DNA of 64,000 nt, taken from the NCBI GenBank assembly GCA_947372865.1, contig CANBVJ010000006.1, positions 24,644 through 88,643 on the forward strand, read 5' to 3'. Below, piece after piece: positions 27,538 to 37,409 of the stretch. Source of the stretch: Comamonadaceae bacterium. GTDB lineage: Bacteria; Pseudomonadota; Gammaproteobacteria; Burkholderiales; Burkholderiaceae_C. The notes under the pieces were generated by a model. The model was given only the letters and a program-made list of their open reading frames with translations. It ran no database searches and had not been told where the DNA came from. The translations under genes were made by a program, and so were the position numbers. How positions within the stretch are numbered: the first letter of the stretch is position 1; each line of letters starts with the position of its first letter.

Positions 27538-28056
27538 ATGTCTTTATTTGTACCAACCACCGACCTGTGCGATCAGCACCTGGACGACGTCAGCGGTGAT
27601 TTTCGGGTTTTGCCCCCGGTTTTTTTGGATTTCGGCCAGCAGTGCCGCTTCCACGGACCTGTATACACCGTTCAATGCCTGGACGACAACACCAGTGTCA
27701 AAGCGGCGCTGGAGTCGCCCGGTTGGGTGGATGGGCCAGACGGCCGCGTGGCTCAGGTGCTGGTGGTGGCCGGTGGCGCCTCGCTGCGCCGTGCCTTGAT
27801 GGGCGGCAAGTTGGGCGCCCATGCGGTGCGCAACGGGTGGGCTGGCGTGGTGGTGGATGGCTGCGTGCGCGATGTGGTGGAGCTGGCGCAATGTGCGGTC
27901 GGCATCCGCGCATTGGCCGTGGTGCCCATGCCAACGCAGCGCCGCATGGCGGGTCAAACGCAGCTCGCGGTGCAGATTCAGGGTGTTTGGGTGCGCCCGG
28001 GCGACTGGTTGTACGCCGATGAAGATGGCATTGTTGTTAGTACGCGGGCGCTCTAG
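27538..28056 (+). CDS. rraA: Ribonuclease activity regulator RraA family protein
   Basis: The 172-residue protein has the RraA core SLRRALMGGKLGAHAVRNGW and the VVDGCVRDVVEL segment near residue 100. E. coli RraA inhibits RNase E. Many relatives are instead 4-hydroxy-4-methyl-2-oxoglutarate/4-carboxy-4-hydroxy-2-oxoadipate aldolases with a related trimeric fold. The length and the GGASLRRALMGGKLG form fit RraA itself. I start at MSLFVPTTDLCD, six codons inside the longest frame. The aldolase reading cannot be excluded from sequence alone. Confidence 0.85.
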   Translation: MSLFVPTTDLCDQHLDDVSGDFRVLPPVFLDFGQQCRFHGPVYTVQCLDDNTSVKAALESPGWVDGPDGRVAQVLVVAGGASLRRALMGGKLGAHAVRNGWAGVVVDGCVRDVVELAQCAVGIRALAVVPMPTQRRMAGQTQLAVQIQGVWVRPGDWLYADEDGIVVSTRAL

Positions 28057-28089
28057 CGCTGTGGGCGCCGCACCCTGCAAGGCGGTGGT

Positions 28090-29043
28090 TTAGATGCTTG
28101 CTGCAGGCGTTCGCCGTCCGGGCAAGGTCGCCAGCAGGAGGCCCAGCAGTGCGAGCGCAAACGCCCAGGCCTGGACCGTGCTGAAGCTTTCATGCAAAAA
28201 CAGCGCGCCAATGGCTGCTGCGGTAACCGGCAGCATTACGCTGAAAACGCCGGCCTGCGCGGCCGGCACGGTTTGCAAGCCCGTCATCCACAGCCACACG
28301 GTGCCCACGCTGGCGGCAAGCGCGTAAAACACCAACAGACCCCAAGAGACGGCTTGCACGGCGCCAAAGTCGAACTGCAGCGCGTGATAGAAGCCTGCGG
28401 GCGTCATCAGGGCAAAGCCGTACAGGTTGATAACCGCCGCAATGCGCTTGGGGCTGATGTTGGCCGTGAGCCGCTTGCCAATCACGATATAGGCGGCCTC
28501 GCACACCACCGCACCGAAAACCAGCAGATTGCCCCATAGCGCCCGGGTGGCTTCGCCTGCGGTTTGTTCCAACCCGGCCGAGGGCTTGGCCATGGACAGC
28601 ATCACCATGCCCGCAGCGCCGCAGGCCACAGCCAGCCAGATGCGAAGTCCCATGCGCTCTTTCAAAAATAGGCCGCTCATGAGTGCCGCCACCGCCGGAA
28701 TGGCCGCCAATATCACCCCGGCCGACACGGTGCTGGTCATGCTCACGCCAAAGAGCATGCAAATGGAAAACATAAAGTTGCCCAAAAACGACTCAAAAAA
28801 CAGCAGGATGCGCGTGCGCCGGTCCAGCGGCGCCTCGCTGGCCGGTTTCTTGAGCCAGCCCGCCATGGCCACAGCCGCGATGCCAAAGCGCATCCAGCCC
28901 AGCAAGAAAACGGGAATGGCGGCCACCAGCGGTTTGGTAAGCGCCACGTAGACGCCCACCAGGCTCATGCTCAAGGCCAGACAAAGATAGGCCAGGGGAC
29001 GTTGGAAACGGGGGGTCAAAATGAAAGGGCGAGCGATTACCAT
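28090..29043 (-). CDS. EamA/DMT family transporter
   Basis: A 317-residue drug/metabolite transporter with ten predicted helices, starting with AYLCLALSMSLVGVYVALTKPLV and ending with a second EamA repeat containing AIGALFLHESFSTVQAWAFALALLG. It is divergent from the agmatinase gene. With the ATG at 29043 the two starts would be only 22 bases apart, so a downstream start such as the TTG eight codons in is possible. The substrate is unknown. Polyamine or amino acid export would suit the neighbourhood but that is a guess. Confidence 0.83.
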   Translation of the reverse strand: MVIARPFILTPRFQRPLAYLCLALSMSLVGVYVALTKPLVAAIPVFLLGWMRFGIAAVAMAGWLKKPASEAPLDRRTRILLFFESFLGNFMFSICMLFGVSMTSTVSAGVILAAIPAVAALMSGLFLKERMGLRIWLAVACGAAGMVMLSMAKPSAGLEQTAGEATRALWGNLLVFGAVVCEAAYIVIGKRLTANISPKRIAAVINLYGFALMTPAGFYHALQFDFGAVQAVSWGLLVFYALAASVGTVWLWMTGLQTVPAAQAGVFSVMLPVTAAAIGALFLHESFSTVQAWAFALALLGLLLATLPGRRTPAASI

Positions 29044-29065
29044 GCAAGGCTATGGAGGTTACACG

Positions 29066-29986
29066 ATGAGCAGCGACCATTTCGCTTATGCCAACAACAC
29101 CAACCGCTTTCTGGCCGCCGACGCGCTGCAAGACCAACCCTTTGCGCTGGCTGGCATTCCCTTTGACGGCGCCGTCACCAACCGTCCCGGCGCCCGCTTT
29201 GGACCCCAGGAAATCCGCCGCGCCAGCCTGATGCTGTGCGACGGCACGCACCCGTACTTTGATGTCTCGCCGTTGGGCCTCTTGGGCGACGCCGGGGACA
29301 TGCGCTTGCCCAATGCCTCGCCCCTGCCAGTGGTACGCGCGCAGATTGAGGCGCAAGCCGCAGCGCTCATGGCGCGCCACCACTGCGTGTTTTTGGGCGG
29401 CGACCACTCGGTCACCTTGCCGATACTGCGCGCGGCCAAGGCGCGCTACGGGCAAATTGCGCTGATTCACTTTGACGCCCACTGCGACACCTGGGTCGAC
29501 CACTTTGGCGAACCTTCGGGCCATGGCACCTGGACCTATGAAGCGCTGCAAGAGGGCCTGGTCAGCCCCCAGCACACGGTGCAAATTGGGCTGCGCTCGG
29601 GCGGCGTGCGCCAGGCGCGCGACTATGTGGCCGACCAGGGCGGCCTGATTTACACCGCGCGCCAGTTGCGTGGCCACGACGGCGCGGGCCTGCAGCCGGT
29701 GGTGGACGCCATTGCCCAGCGCATCGGCCCCATGCCGGTGTACCTGACGCTGGACATCGACTGCCTGGACCCGGCCTTTGCCCCAGGCACGGGCACGCCC
29801 GAGCCCGGTGGCTTGAGCAGCACGCAAGTGCTCACGCTTTTAGAAGAGCTGGCGGGGCTGAACTTTGTGGGCATGGACTGCGTGGAAGTGGCGCCCGCCT
29901 ATGACCATGCAGAAATCACCAGCAACGCTGCGGCCACCGTGGTCTGGACGTATTTGTGCGGCCAGGTCGCCAAGCGTCCGCGCTAA
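29066..29986 (+). CDS. speB: Agmatinase
   Basis: The 306-residue ureohydrolase has all dimanganese ligands: H114 (GGDHS), D137, H139 and D141 (FDAHCD), and D230 and D232 (DIDCLDPAFAPGTGTPEPGG). It hydrolyses agmatine to putrescine and urea. Other ureohydrolases (guanidinobutyrase, formiminoglutamase) share the ligands, but the polyamine surroundings support agmatinase. I start at the ATG at 29066, seven bases after a GGAGG ribosome binding site (29054-29058), rather than at upstream ATGs that lack one. It heads the plus-strand polyamine island. Confidence 0.9.
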   Translation: MSSDHFAYANNTNRFLAADALQDQPFALAGIPFDGAVTNRPGARFGPQEIRRASLMLCDGTHPYFDVSPLGLLGDAGDMRLPNASPLPVVRAQIEAQAAALMARHHCVFLGGDHSVTLPILRAAKARYGQIALIHFDAHCDTWVDHFGEPSGHGTWTYEALQEGLVSPQHTVQIGLRSGGVRQARDYVADQGGLIYTARQLRGHDGAGLQPVVDAIAQRIGPMPVYLTLDIDCLDPAFAPGTGTPEPGGLSSTQVLTLLEELAGLNFVGMDCVEVAPAYDHAEITSNAAATVVWTYLCGQVAKRPR

Positions 29987-29996
29987 GGCCACTGCC

Positions 29997-31304
29997 ATGG
30001 CCTCACTCTTAAAGTCAGACACGCAGCTCAACCAGCACAGCTATTACGAAGCCAGCGTGCTGCGGCCCGCGCCGCTGCCCCCGCTGCGAACCGACCTGTC
30101 GGCCGACGTGGTGGTGGTGGGCGCAGGCTTTGCCGGCCTGTCTGCTGCCATTGAGCTGGCGCAGCGTGGTTTGCAGGTGGTGGTGCTGGAGGCCGATCGC
30201 ATTTGCAGCGGCGCCTCGGGGCGCAACGGTGGACAGACGATTGTGGGTTTTGCCAGCGGGCAGGGCCCGTTTCAATCGCAGCTCGGCCAAAGCGGCGCAC
30301 GCCAGGCCTGGGACATGTCAATTGAGGCGATTGACCTGATCGAGCGTCGTATTGCCGAATTCCAGATCGACTGCGACCGGGTGCAGGGATATTTGTATGT
30401 GGCCGATTCACCCCGCAAGGCGCGCGCCTTAGAGCAAGAGATGCAGGCGCTGCAAGACAACTACGGCTTTGCTACCCAATGGGCACAGGGCGCGGCGGTG
30501 CAAGACTACATTGGCAGCGCGCGCTACCTGGCATGTGCGTATGAAAAGCGCTCGGGCCACCTGCATCCGCTCAAATACGGACTGGGGCTGGCACGCGCGG
30601 CGGCGTCTTTGGGCGTACAGATTTTTGAAAACTCGGCCGTTACCGCCCTGGACCGGGGCGCGACGGTGACCGCGCACACGGCGCAGGGCCAGGTTCGCGC
30701 CGGCTTTGCGGTTTTGGCCGGCAACTGCACGCTGCCCGCCTACGGCCCGGCCGTGGCGCCTGAGTTGGCCGCCCGCGCCATGCCGGTGGGCACTTACATC
30801 ATTGGCACCGCGCCGCTGGGGGCAGAGCGCGCCGCAGCGCTCTTGCCCCAGAACGCCGCCGTGTGCGACAACAACTTTGTGCTGGACTACTTTCGCCTGA
30901 GCGCTGATACGCGCATGCTGTTTGGCGGGCGCGTGAGCTACACCGCCAGCACGCCACGCCACTTGAAGCAGATCATGGCGCAGCGCATGGCTGCTGTTTT
31001 TCCTGACCTGCAGAATGTGCCGGTGGACTATGTGTGGGGCGGATTTGTGGACATCAGCATGAACCGCGCGCCCGACTTTGGCCGCCTGGGCGACAACATT
31101 TATTACCTGCAGGGCTTTAGCGGCCATGGCGTGGCGCTCACGGGTTTGGCCGGGCAACTGGTGGCGCAGGCAGTGGCGGGACAGGCGCAGCGTTTTGACG
31201 TTTTCAGCAAATTGAAACACCGCAACTTTCCTGGCGGCGCCTGGCTGCGCACGCCCAGCCTGGTGCTTGGCACCTGGTACCACCGGCTCAGAGACCATTT
31301 TTAA
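29997..31304 (+). CDS. FAD-dependent oxidase, PuuB/OrdA-like (gamma-glutamylputrescine oxidase type)
   Basis: The 435-residue DAO-family flavoprotein has the FAD motif VVVVGAGFAGLSAAIELAQRG (split at about residues 38-58), CSGASGRNGGQ typical of PuuB, and the C-terminal NIYYLQGFSGHGVALTGLAG. PuuB oxidises gamma-glutamylputrescine to the aldehyde, ammonia and H2O2. Its 11-base gap to speB and the following glutamine synthetase-like ligase support this role. Homologues acting on other amines exist, so the substrate is inferred from context. Confidence 0.87.
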   Translation: MASLLKSDTQLNQHSYYEASVLRPAPLPPLRTDLSADVVVVGAGFAGLSAAIELAQRGLQVVVLEADRICSGASGRNGGQTIVGFASGQGPFQSQLGQSGARQAWDMSIEAIDLIERRIAEFQIDCDRVQGYLYVADSPRKARALEQEMQALQDNYGFATQWAQGAAVQDYIGSARYLACAYEKRSGHLHPLKYGLGLARAAASLGVQIFENSAVTALDRGATVTAHTAQGQVRAGFAVLAGNCTLPAYGPAVAPELAARAMPVGTYIIGTAPLGAERAAALLPQNAAVCDNNFVLDYFRLSADTRMLFGGRVSYTASTPRHLKQIMAQRMAAVFPDLQNVPVDYVWGGFVDISMNRAPDFGRLGDNIYYLQGFSGHGVALTGLAGQLVAQAVAGQAQRFDVFSKLKHRNFPGGAWLRTPSLVLGTWYHRLRDHF

Positions 31305-31388
31305 AAGCGTATGCAGGTGCAGAATGGCACCTTGGCGATGGAAAAATAACACCAAACTGCGTACAAGCAGCACCGGAGGATGCAAACC

Positions 31389-32756
31389 ATGTCTGAACAG
31401 AAAAACATGACTTTCAACGACCTGGAACAGTGGCTCAACGAGCGCCGAGTGACAGAAGTCGAATGCCTTGTACCCGACCTGACCGGCGTGGCGCGGGGCA
31501 AAATTTTGCCGCGTGCCAAATTTACCGAAGACCGGGGCATGCGCCTGCCCCAAGCCATTGTGGCCATGGGCGTGACGGGCGAGTTTCCTGAAAGCGGCCC
31601 CTACTACGACGTGATCGACCCGACCGACAAGGACATGCAATTGCGCCCGGACCCGTCCTCGGTGCGCATCGTGCCCTGGGCCACCGACCCCACGGCGCAG
31701 GTGATCCACGACTGTTTTGACCACGCGGGCAAGCTGGTGCCCTTTGCCCCGCGCAGCGTGCTGCGCAAGGTCTGCGACCTGTTTGCCGCCGAAGGCCTGC
31801 AGCCCATCGTGGCGCCTGAGCTGGAGTTTTACCTTACCGCTCGCAACACCGACCCCAACACCTTGCTCAAGGCGCCGATTGGCCGCAGCGGCCGGGCAGA
31901 GACTTCGCGCCAGGCCTACAGCATTGACGCGGTCAACGAGTTTGACCCGCTGTTTGAAGAGATTTACGACTACAGCGACAAGATGGAGCTCAACGTGGAC
32001 ACGCTGATCCACGAGGTGGGCGCCGGGCAGATGGAGATCAACTTTTTCCACAACAAACCCCTAGGGCTGGCTGACGAGGTGTTTTTTTTCAAGCGCACGG
32101 TGCGCGAGGCGGCGCTGCGCCACGACATGTATGCCACCTTTATGGCCAAACCGATTGCCGGCGAGCCGGGCAGCGCCATGCATGTGCACCAAAGCCTGGT
32201 GGACGTGACCACGGGCAAAAATGTGTTCAGCAATGAAGACGGTACACCGTCCGAGATGTTCATGCACTACATCGGTGGCTTGCAGCGCTATATTCCGGCG
32301 GCCATGGTCCTGGTGGCGCCTTATGTGAACAGCTACCGGCGCCTGAGCCGCAATTCGGCGGCACCCATCAATATTGAATGGGGCTACGACAACCGCACCG
32401 TGGGCATTCGCTCGCCCATTTCCAGTCCGGCGGCGCGCCGGGTGGAAAACCGGGTGATCGGCTCGGACGCCAACCCTTATGTCGCCATGGCCATGACGCT
32501 GGCCTGCGGCTACCTGGGTATCAAGAACAAGATCAAGCCCAAGCCCGAAATGAAGGGCGACGCCTATCTGGCGCCTTATGCGCTGCCGCGCAGCCTGGGC
32601 GAGGCGCTGGACTGGCTGCGCCGCGAGTCGGATTTGCACGAGGTGCTTGGCAAGGAGTTCATCACCGTGTATTCGGAAATCAAGGAGCTTGAGTTTGACG
32701 AGTTTATGAAAGTGATCTCGCCTTGGGAGCGCGAGCACTTGTTGCTGCACGTGTAA
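31389..32756 (+). CDS. Glutamine synthetase family ligase, gamma-glutamylputrescine synthetase-like
   Basis: The 455-residue protein has the GS fold: N-terminal VECLVPDLTGVARGKILPR, catalytic APELEFYL (about residue 143), INFFHNKPLGLADEVF, the ATP/ammonia-site block HVHQSL, and the carboxylate-binding NRTVGIRSPISSPAARRVENRV. PuuA-type enzymes ligate glutamate to putrescine. The start is the ATG at 31389, nine bases after GGAGG at 31375-31379. The earlier ATG at 31380 directly abuts that site and is unlikely. It lies between the PuuB-like oxidase and the transaminase. Confidence 0.87.
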   Translation: MSEQKNMTFNDLEQWLNERRVTEVECLVPDLTGVARGKILPRAKFTEDRGMRLPQAIVAMGVTGEFPESGPYYDVIDPTDKDMQLRPDPSSVRIVPWATDPTAQVIHDCFDHAGKLVPFAPRSVLRKVCDLFAAEGLQPIVAPELEFYLTARNTDPNTLLKAPIGRSGRAETSRQAYSIDAVNEFDPLFEEIYDYSDKMELNVDTLIHEVGAGQMEINFFHNKPLGLADEVFFFKRTVREAALRHDMYATFMAKPIAGEPGSAMHVHQSLVDVTTGKNVFSNEDGTPSEMFMHYIGGLQRYIPAAMVLVAPYVNSYRRLSRNSAAPINIEWGYDNRTVGIRSPISSPAARRVENRVIGSDANPYVAMAMTLACGYLGIKNKIKPKPEMKGDAYLAPYALPRSLGEALDWLRRESDLHEVLGKEFITVYSEIKELEFDEFMKVISPWEREHLLLHV

Positions 32757-32807
32757 GGCCAGTGCCTGGTCGCATTCTTCTTTTTACATTTTTGCCCCAT
32801 ACCGCCT

Positions 32808-34205
32808 ATGACCACCAAAGTTGATACCCAGCACATCCAGGCCTTGGACAGCGCGCATTTTCTGCATCCGTTTACCGACTTCAAGGACTTGAGTGCCCGG
32901 GGCGCCCGGGTGATTACCGAGGCCAAGGATATTTACGTCTGGGACTCAGAAGGCAAACGCATGTTGGACGCCATGAGCGGCCTGTGGTGCGTGAATGTAG
33001 GTTACGGCCGCAAGGAACTGGCCGACGCAGCGCACGCGCAAATGATGCAGCTGCCTTACTACAACAGCTTTTTCCAGACCACCAACGTGCCGGCTGCCAC
33101 CCTGGCGGCCAAGCTCGCCTCACTGGCGCCCACGGTGGGCGACCGCAGCTTCGAGCACGTGTTTTATTCGTCCAGTGGCAGCGAGAGCAACGACTCCAAT
33201 GTGCGCATGGTGCGCCGCTACTGGGATTTGCTGGGCCAGCCCGAGCGCAAGGTCATCATTGGCCGGGTCAACGGCTACCACGGCAGCACCATGGCGGGGG
33301 CCTCTTTGGGCGGCATGAGCGGAATGCACGCGCAGGGTGATTTGCCTATTCCCAACATCACGCACATTGAGCAGCCCTATTTTTTCGAAAAAGGCCTGCC
33401 CGGCGAGAGCAGCGACGCGTTTGGAATTCGCGCGGCGGGCTGGCTGGAAGCAAAAATTCTGGAAATCGGCGCGCACAAGGTGGCGGCCTTTATTGGCGAG
33501 CCGGTGCAAGGGGCGGGTGGTGTGATCATTCCCCCTGCCACCTACTGGCCCGAGATCCAGCGCATCGTCGACAAATACGGCATCTTGCTGGTTAGCGACG
33601 AGGTGATTTGCGCCTTTGGCCGCTTAGGCCATTGGTTTGCTTACGAAAAGTTTGGCTACAAGCCCGACTTGGTGACTTTTGCCAAGGCCATTACCAGCGG
33701 CTACATTCCGTTGGGCGGCGTGATGGTGGGCAACCGCGTGGCAAAGGTGCTGATAGAGCAGGGCGGCGAGTTCAACCACGGCTACACCTACAGCGGCCAC
33801 CCGGTAGCCTGCGCGGTGGCGCTGGCCAATCTGGACATCATGGAGCGCGAAAACCTGGTGGGGCGCGTGCGCGACGATGTTGGGCCCTACCTGGAGCAGC
33901 AATTTGCCGCTTTGAGCGCGCACCCGCTGGTGGGCGTGGCCGAGACTTGCGGCCTGATGGCCGGCGTGGTGTTGGTCAAAAACAAAGCAACCAAGGCGCC
34001 GTTCCCCGCCGAGCTCGAAGTGGGCATGCGCTGCCGCGCGCACTGCTTTGCCAACGGCCTAATCATGCGCGCCGTGGGCGACCGCATGATCATTGCGCCC
34101 CCGCTGACGATTACCCACGCGCAAATTGATGAGCTGATGGGCCTGATTCGCAAGGTGCTGGATTTGACACTGGCCGACACCCAGGCGACGGGCTGGATGG
34201 ATTGA
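32808..34205 (+). CDS. spuC: Polyamine/putrescine:pyruvate aminotransferase, SpuC-like
   Basis: A class III PLP aminotransferase of 465 residues. PLP-binding Lys293 is in TFAKAITSGYIPLGG, and YSSSGSESNDSNVRMVRRYW near residue 120 is typical of SpuC and omega-amine:pyruvate transaminases. DEVICAFGRLG carries the conserved cofactor Asp. SpuC transfers the amino group of putrescine, cadaverine or spermidine to pyruvate, giving 4-aminobutyraldehyde. Surrounding polyamine genes support that, although related enzymes accept beta-alanine or taurine. Confidence 0.88.
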   Translation: MTTKVDTQHIQALDSAHFLHPFTDFKDLSARGARVITEAKDIYVWDSEGKRMLDAMSGLWCVNVGYGRKELADAAHAQMMQLPYYNSFFQTTNVPAATLAAKLASLAPTVGDRSFEHVFYSSSGSESNDSNVRMVRRYWDLLGQPERKVIIGRVNGYHGSTMAGASLGGMSGMHAQGDLPIPNITHIEQPYFFEKGLPGESSDAFGIRAAGWLEAKILEIGAHKVAAFIGEPVQGAGGVIIPPATYWPEIQRIVDKYGILLVSDEVICAFGRLGHWFAYEKFGYKPDLVTFAKAITSGYIPLGGVMVGNRVAKVLIEQGGEFNHGYTYSGHPVACAVALANLDIMERENLVGRVRDDVGPYLEQQFAALSAHPLVGVAETCGLMAGVVLVKNKATKAPFPAELEVGMRCRAHCFANGLIMRAVGDRMIIAPPLTITHAQIDELMGLIRKVLDLTLADTQATGWMD

Positions 34206-34279
34206 CTTTTATAATTTTTCGCCAGAACTGCATTTCCTTCCTGTTTTTTTATTGAACCCCACCTTGCTCGGAGATTTCC

Positions 34280-35425
34280 ATGATGAATAAATACCTGTGG
34301 CCTGTGGCCATCGCTGCGCTGGCGCTGGCTGCCTGCGGTAAAAAAGAAGAAGCCGCCGCACCCGCCGCCAGCGCCCCAGTGGCGGCGGCGCCCGCCGAAG
34401 AAAAAGTGCTCAACATCTACAACTGGCCCGATTACATTCCTGAGGGCATGATTGCGGCGTTTGAGAAAGAGACCGGCATCAAGGTGAATTACGACACCTT
34501 CGAGACCAACGAGGCGCTCAACGCCAAGCTGGTGGCTGGCAGCATAGGCTACGACATCGTGGTGCCTGGCACGGCGTTTAGCCCCGCGCAGGTGGAGGCG
34601 GGCTTCTTCCAGCCCCTGGACCGCGCCAAACTCAAGAATTACGGCAACTTGGACGAGGCCATCATGCAGGGCCTAAGCAAGGCCGACCCCGGCAACAAAC
34701 ACCTGGTGCCTTGGGCCTGGGGCTTTACCACCGTGGGTATCAACCGCACCAAGGTCGAAAAAGCCTTGGGCAAAATGGCGCTGCCGGAAAACGCATGGGA
34801 CTTGGTGTTCAAGCCCGAATACACGTCCAAACTCAAGTCTTGCGGCATCGCCTACCTGGATTCGCCCACCGAGATCATGCCGCCCGCGCTGCACTACATC
34901 GGCAAAGACGCCTATTCCAATGACCCCGCCGACCACAAGGCCGCAGCCGACATGCTGGGCAAAGTACGCAAGGACATCCGAATTTTTAGCTCCACCATGA
35001 TCGACGACATCGCAGGCGGCAAGGCCTGCGCGGTGATTGGTTGGTCTGGTGACATCAATATCGCTGCCGGTCGCGCCAAAGACAACGGCAGCAAGGACGT
35101 GATCGAAGCGCTGCTGCCCAGCACCGGCGGCATGATCTTTTTTGACTCCATGGCCATTACCAAAGACGCCAAGCACCCGGCCAACGCCCACGCCTTCATT
35201 GACTACTACCTGCGTGCCGAAAGTGGCGCAGCCGTGTCCAACGAAATGAGCTACCCCACCGCCAATAAAGCGGCGCTGGCGCAGATCAAGCCGGAAGTCG
35301 TTGGCAACAAGACCATCTTCATCGAGCCGGCTGTGGCCGCCAAGATGGTGCCCCCGGGTAAGTTCACCAACGAAGGCCGCGAAGCCATGGCCAACGCTTA
35401 CACCGGTTTCAAAAAGGGCAAGTAA
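34280..35425 (+). CDS. Polyamine ABC transporter substrate-binding lipoprotein (PotF/SpuD-like)
   Basis: The 381-residue protein has a lipoprotein signal ending LALAACGKK (acylated Cys19), an Ala/Pro-rich tether, and the PotF/PotD family start VLNIYNWPDYIPEGMIAAFEKETGI. Later segments such as WAWGFTTVGINRTKV and CAVIGWSGDINIAA also match. It captures putrescine or spermidine in the periplasm. It is the first of two binding proteins in the cluster and precedes its own permease pair. ATG codons at 34280 and 34283 both suit. Confidence 0.92.
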   Translation: MMNKYLWPVAIAALALAACGKKEEAAAPAASAPVAAAPAEEKVLNIYNWPDYIPEGMIAAFEKETGIKVNYDTFETNEALNAKLVAGSIGYDIVVPGTAFSPAQVEAGFFQPLDRAKLKNYGNLDEAIMQGLSKADPGNKHLVPWAWGFTTVGINRTKVEKALGKMALPENAWDLVFKPEYTSKLKSCGIAYLDSPTEIMPPALHYIGKDAYSNDPADHKAAADMLGKVRKDIRIFSSTMIDDIAGGKACAVIGWSGDINIAAGRAKDNGSKDVIEALLPSTGGMIFFDSMAITKDAKHPANAHAFIDYYLRAESGAAVSNEMSYPTANKAALAQIKPEVVGNKTIFIEPAVAAKMVPPGKFTNEGREAMANAYTGFKKGK

Positions 35426-35458
35426 GCATTTGATTCCTGCGTTTCAGTGGCGACCGAT

Positions 35459-36418
35459 ATGACCAAAGTGTCCCGCCTGCTCATGCGCCGTTTGGAGCCG
35501 GGGCGGCGCTTTGTGATCGGTCTGCCTTTTGGCTGGCTCACATTGTTTTTTCTGCTGCCGTTTTTCATATTGCTGTACATCAGCTTTGTGGACATGGGCA
35601 GCGACATCCACCCCTTCAAGCCGCTGTGGGACAGCCAGGCCGGCGTCTTGCGGCTGAAATACGAGAACTACCTCTCTATTTTTTGGCCAAGTGAGGGCGG
35701 GGCGCTGTTTCAGACGGTGTATGTGGATGCCTATTTGCGCTCTATTGGATACGCCTTGTGCACCGGGGTGCTGTGCCTGTTGCTTGGCTACCCCTTTGCC
35801 TATTTCATTGCCCGGTCCAAGCCCAGCGTTCGCCCTGCGCTCTTGATGATGGTGATGCTGCCGTTTTGGACCTCGTTTTTGCTGCGGGTCTACGCCTGGA
35901 AGGGCATTCTGGCCGACCAGGGCGTGCTCAACCAGTTGCTCATGTTGCTGGGCGTGAGCCGCGAACCGGTGCAAATGCTCTACACCAGCTTTTCCATGCT
36001 CGTGGGCATGACTTATGTCTACCTGCCTTTTATGGTGCTGCCGCTGTATGCCAACCTAGTCAAGCTCGATGTGCGCCTGCTTGAAGCAGCCAAGGATCTG
36101 GGTGCAACGCCGTGGAAAGCGTTTTGGCTGGTGACGGTGCCGCTGTCCAAGGCTGGAATCGTGGCGGGCTTCATGCTGGTTTTTATTCCGGCGGTGGGCG
36201 AGTTTGTAATTCCATCCTTGCTGGGAGGCCCCGAAAACCTGATGGTCGGGCGGGTGGTGTGGGACGAAATGTTCAGTAGCAACAACTGGCCGCGCGCCAG
36301 TGCGCTCGCGGTGTCCATGATTGCGCTGGTGGTCTTGCCGCTGGCGCTGTATTACCAGCACGTGGGCAACGCCGCCGAGCCCTTGCCCATGGCGCCTGCT
36401 GCCGACGCAGACCAATAA
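35459..36418 (+). CDS. Polyamine ABC transporter permease (PotH/SpuG-like)
   Basis: A six-helix inner-membrane permease of 319 residues. The EAA-type ATPase-contact loop LDVRLLEAAKDLGATPWKAF lies at about residue 200 and is followed by FMLVFIPAVGEFVIPSLLGG, which is typical of PotB/PotH. I chose the ATG at 35459. A GTG four codons upstream is an alternative, and neither has a clear ribosome binding site. It pairs with the following PotI-like gene. No ATPase gene directly follows this pair; the only one in the cluster lies after the second binding protein. Confidence 0.9.
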   Translation: MTKVSRLLMRRLEPGRRFVIGLPFGWLTLFFLLPFFILLYISFVDMGSDIHPFKPLWDSQAGVLRLKYENYLSIFWPSEGGALFQTVYVDAYLRSIGYALCTGVLCLLLGYPFAYFIARSKPSVRPALLMMVMLPFWTSFLLRVYAWKGILADQGVLNQLLMLLGVSREPVQMLYTSFSMLVGMTYVYLPFMVLPLYANLVKLDVRLLEAAKDLGATPWKAFWLVTVPLSKAGIVAGFMLVFIPAVGEFVIPSLLGGPENLMVGRVVWDEMFSSNNWPRASALAVSMIALVVLPLALYYQHVGNAAEPLPMAPAADADQ

Positions 36419-36429
36419 GAACACGAACG

Positions 36430-37281
36430 ATGCAGCGCTTCATTAACCAGCACTTCAGCAAAGTTTGGCTTGTAGCCATTTTTTTGTTTTTGTACCTGCC
36501 GCTGTTGTTTATGGTGGTGTTTTCGTTCAACAGTACGCGCCAGGACGCGGTGTTTACCGGCTTTTCATGGCGCTGGTATGAGGCGCTGGGGCGTGACACC
36601 AAAATTGTTGAAGGCTTTTGGCTTTCCTTGCAAATTGCGGGTGTTACCGGGGTGTTGTCCGCAGTGTTGGGCACGTTTGCCGCTTTTGTGCTGGTGCGCT
36701 ACCACCGCTTTTCTGGGCGCGCCGTTTTTTCGGGCATGGTCAACGCACCCTTGGTGATGCCCGAGGTGGTCATTGGCTTGTCGCTCTTGCTGCTGATGGT
36801 GGGTGTGCAGCGCGCCGTGGGCTGGCCCGAGCGAGGCTTGCTAACCATTATTTTGGGCCACACGCTGTTGGGCATGGCCTATGCCATGGTGGTGGTGCAG
36901 TCCCGCCTGCTGGAATTTGACCGCGCACTGGAAGAGGCCGCCAAGGACCTGGGCGCGCGGCCGATGCAGGTTTTCTTTCTGGTGACCCTGCCCAATATCG
37001 TGCAGGCCATCGTGGCAGCGTTCTTGCTGTCGTTCACGTTGTCCTTTGACGATGTGGTGATTTCCGAGTTTTTATCCGGACCGGGGGTCAACACCCTGCC
37101 GCAGGTGATATTTGGCTACGCTCGCCGGGGCATCAACCCCACTATTTATGCGGCGGCGAGCCTGCTGATTGCTGCGGTCAGCCTGGGCGTGATCGGTTAC
37201 AGCGTCTGGGTGGCACGTGATGCGCGTCGGCGCGCGCGGGACGCCCAGACTGCCGCCCTGGCTGCCCGGAGTACCCAGTAA
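36430..37281 (+). CDS. Polyamine ABC transporter permease (PotI/SpuH-like)
   Basis: The 283-residue permease completes the first channel pair. It has hydrophobic helices from residue 17 (LVAIFLFLYLPLLFMVVFSFN), the EAA loop FDRALEEAAKDLGARPMQVFFLVTLP and FTLSFDDVVISEFLSGPGVNTLP, all typical of PotC/PotI. The stop is followed by about 130 bases before the second binding-protein gene, so a promoter there is possible. Confidence 0.9.
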   Translation: MQRFINQHFSKVWLVAIFLFLYLPLLFMVVFSFNSTRQDAVFTGFSWRWYEALGRDTKIVEGFWLSLQIAGVTGVLSAVLGTFAAFVLVRYHRFSGRAVFSGMVNAPLVMPEVVIGLSLLLLMVGVQRAVGWPERGLLTIILGHTLLGMAYAMVVVQSRLLEFDRALEEAAKDLGARPMQVFFLVTLPNIVQAIVAAFLLSFTLSFDDVVISEFLSGPGVNTLPQVIFGYARRGINPTIYAAASLLIAAVSLGVIGYSVWVARDARRRARDAQTAALAARSTQ

Positions 37282-37409
37282 TTAACAAGTTGGCATAGGG
37301 ATTGCGTGGATGCAGTACGCCATCCGAATCGCTTAGGATGTAGTGGTTTTCAGTGCGCTTTTTCAGTGCACTTTCGCAATACCGTTTGTCTGCATCGTTT
37401 TCTCAGGAG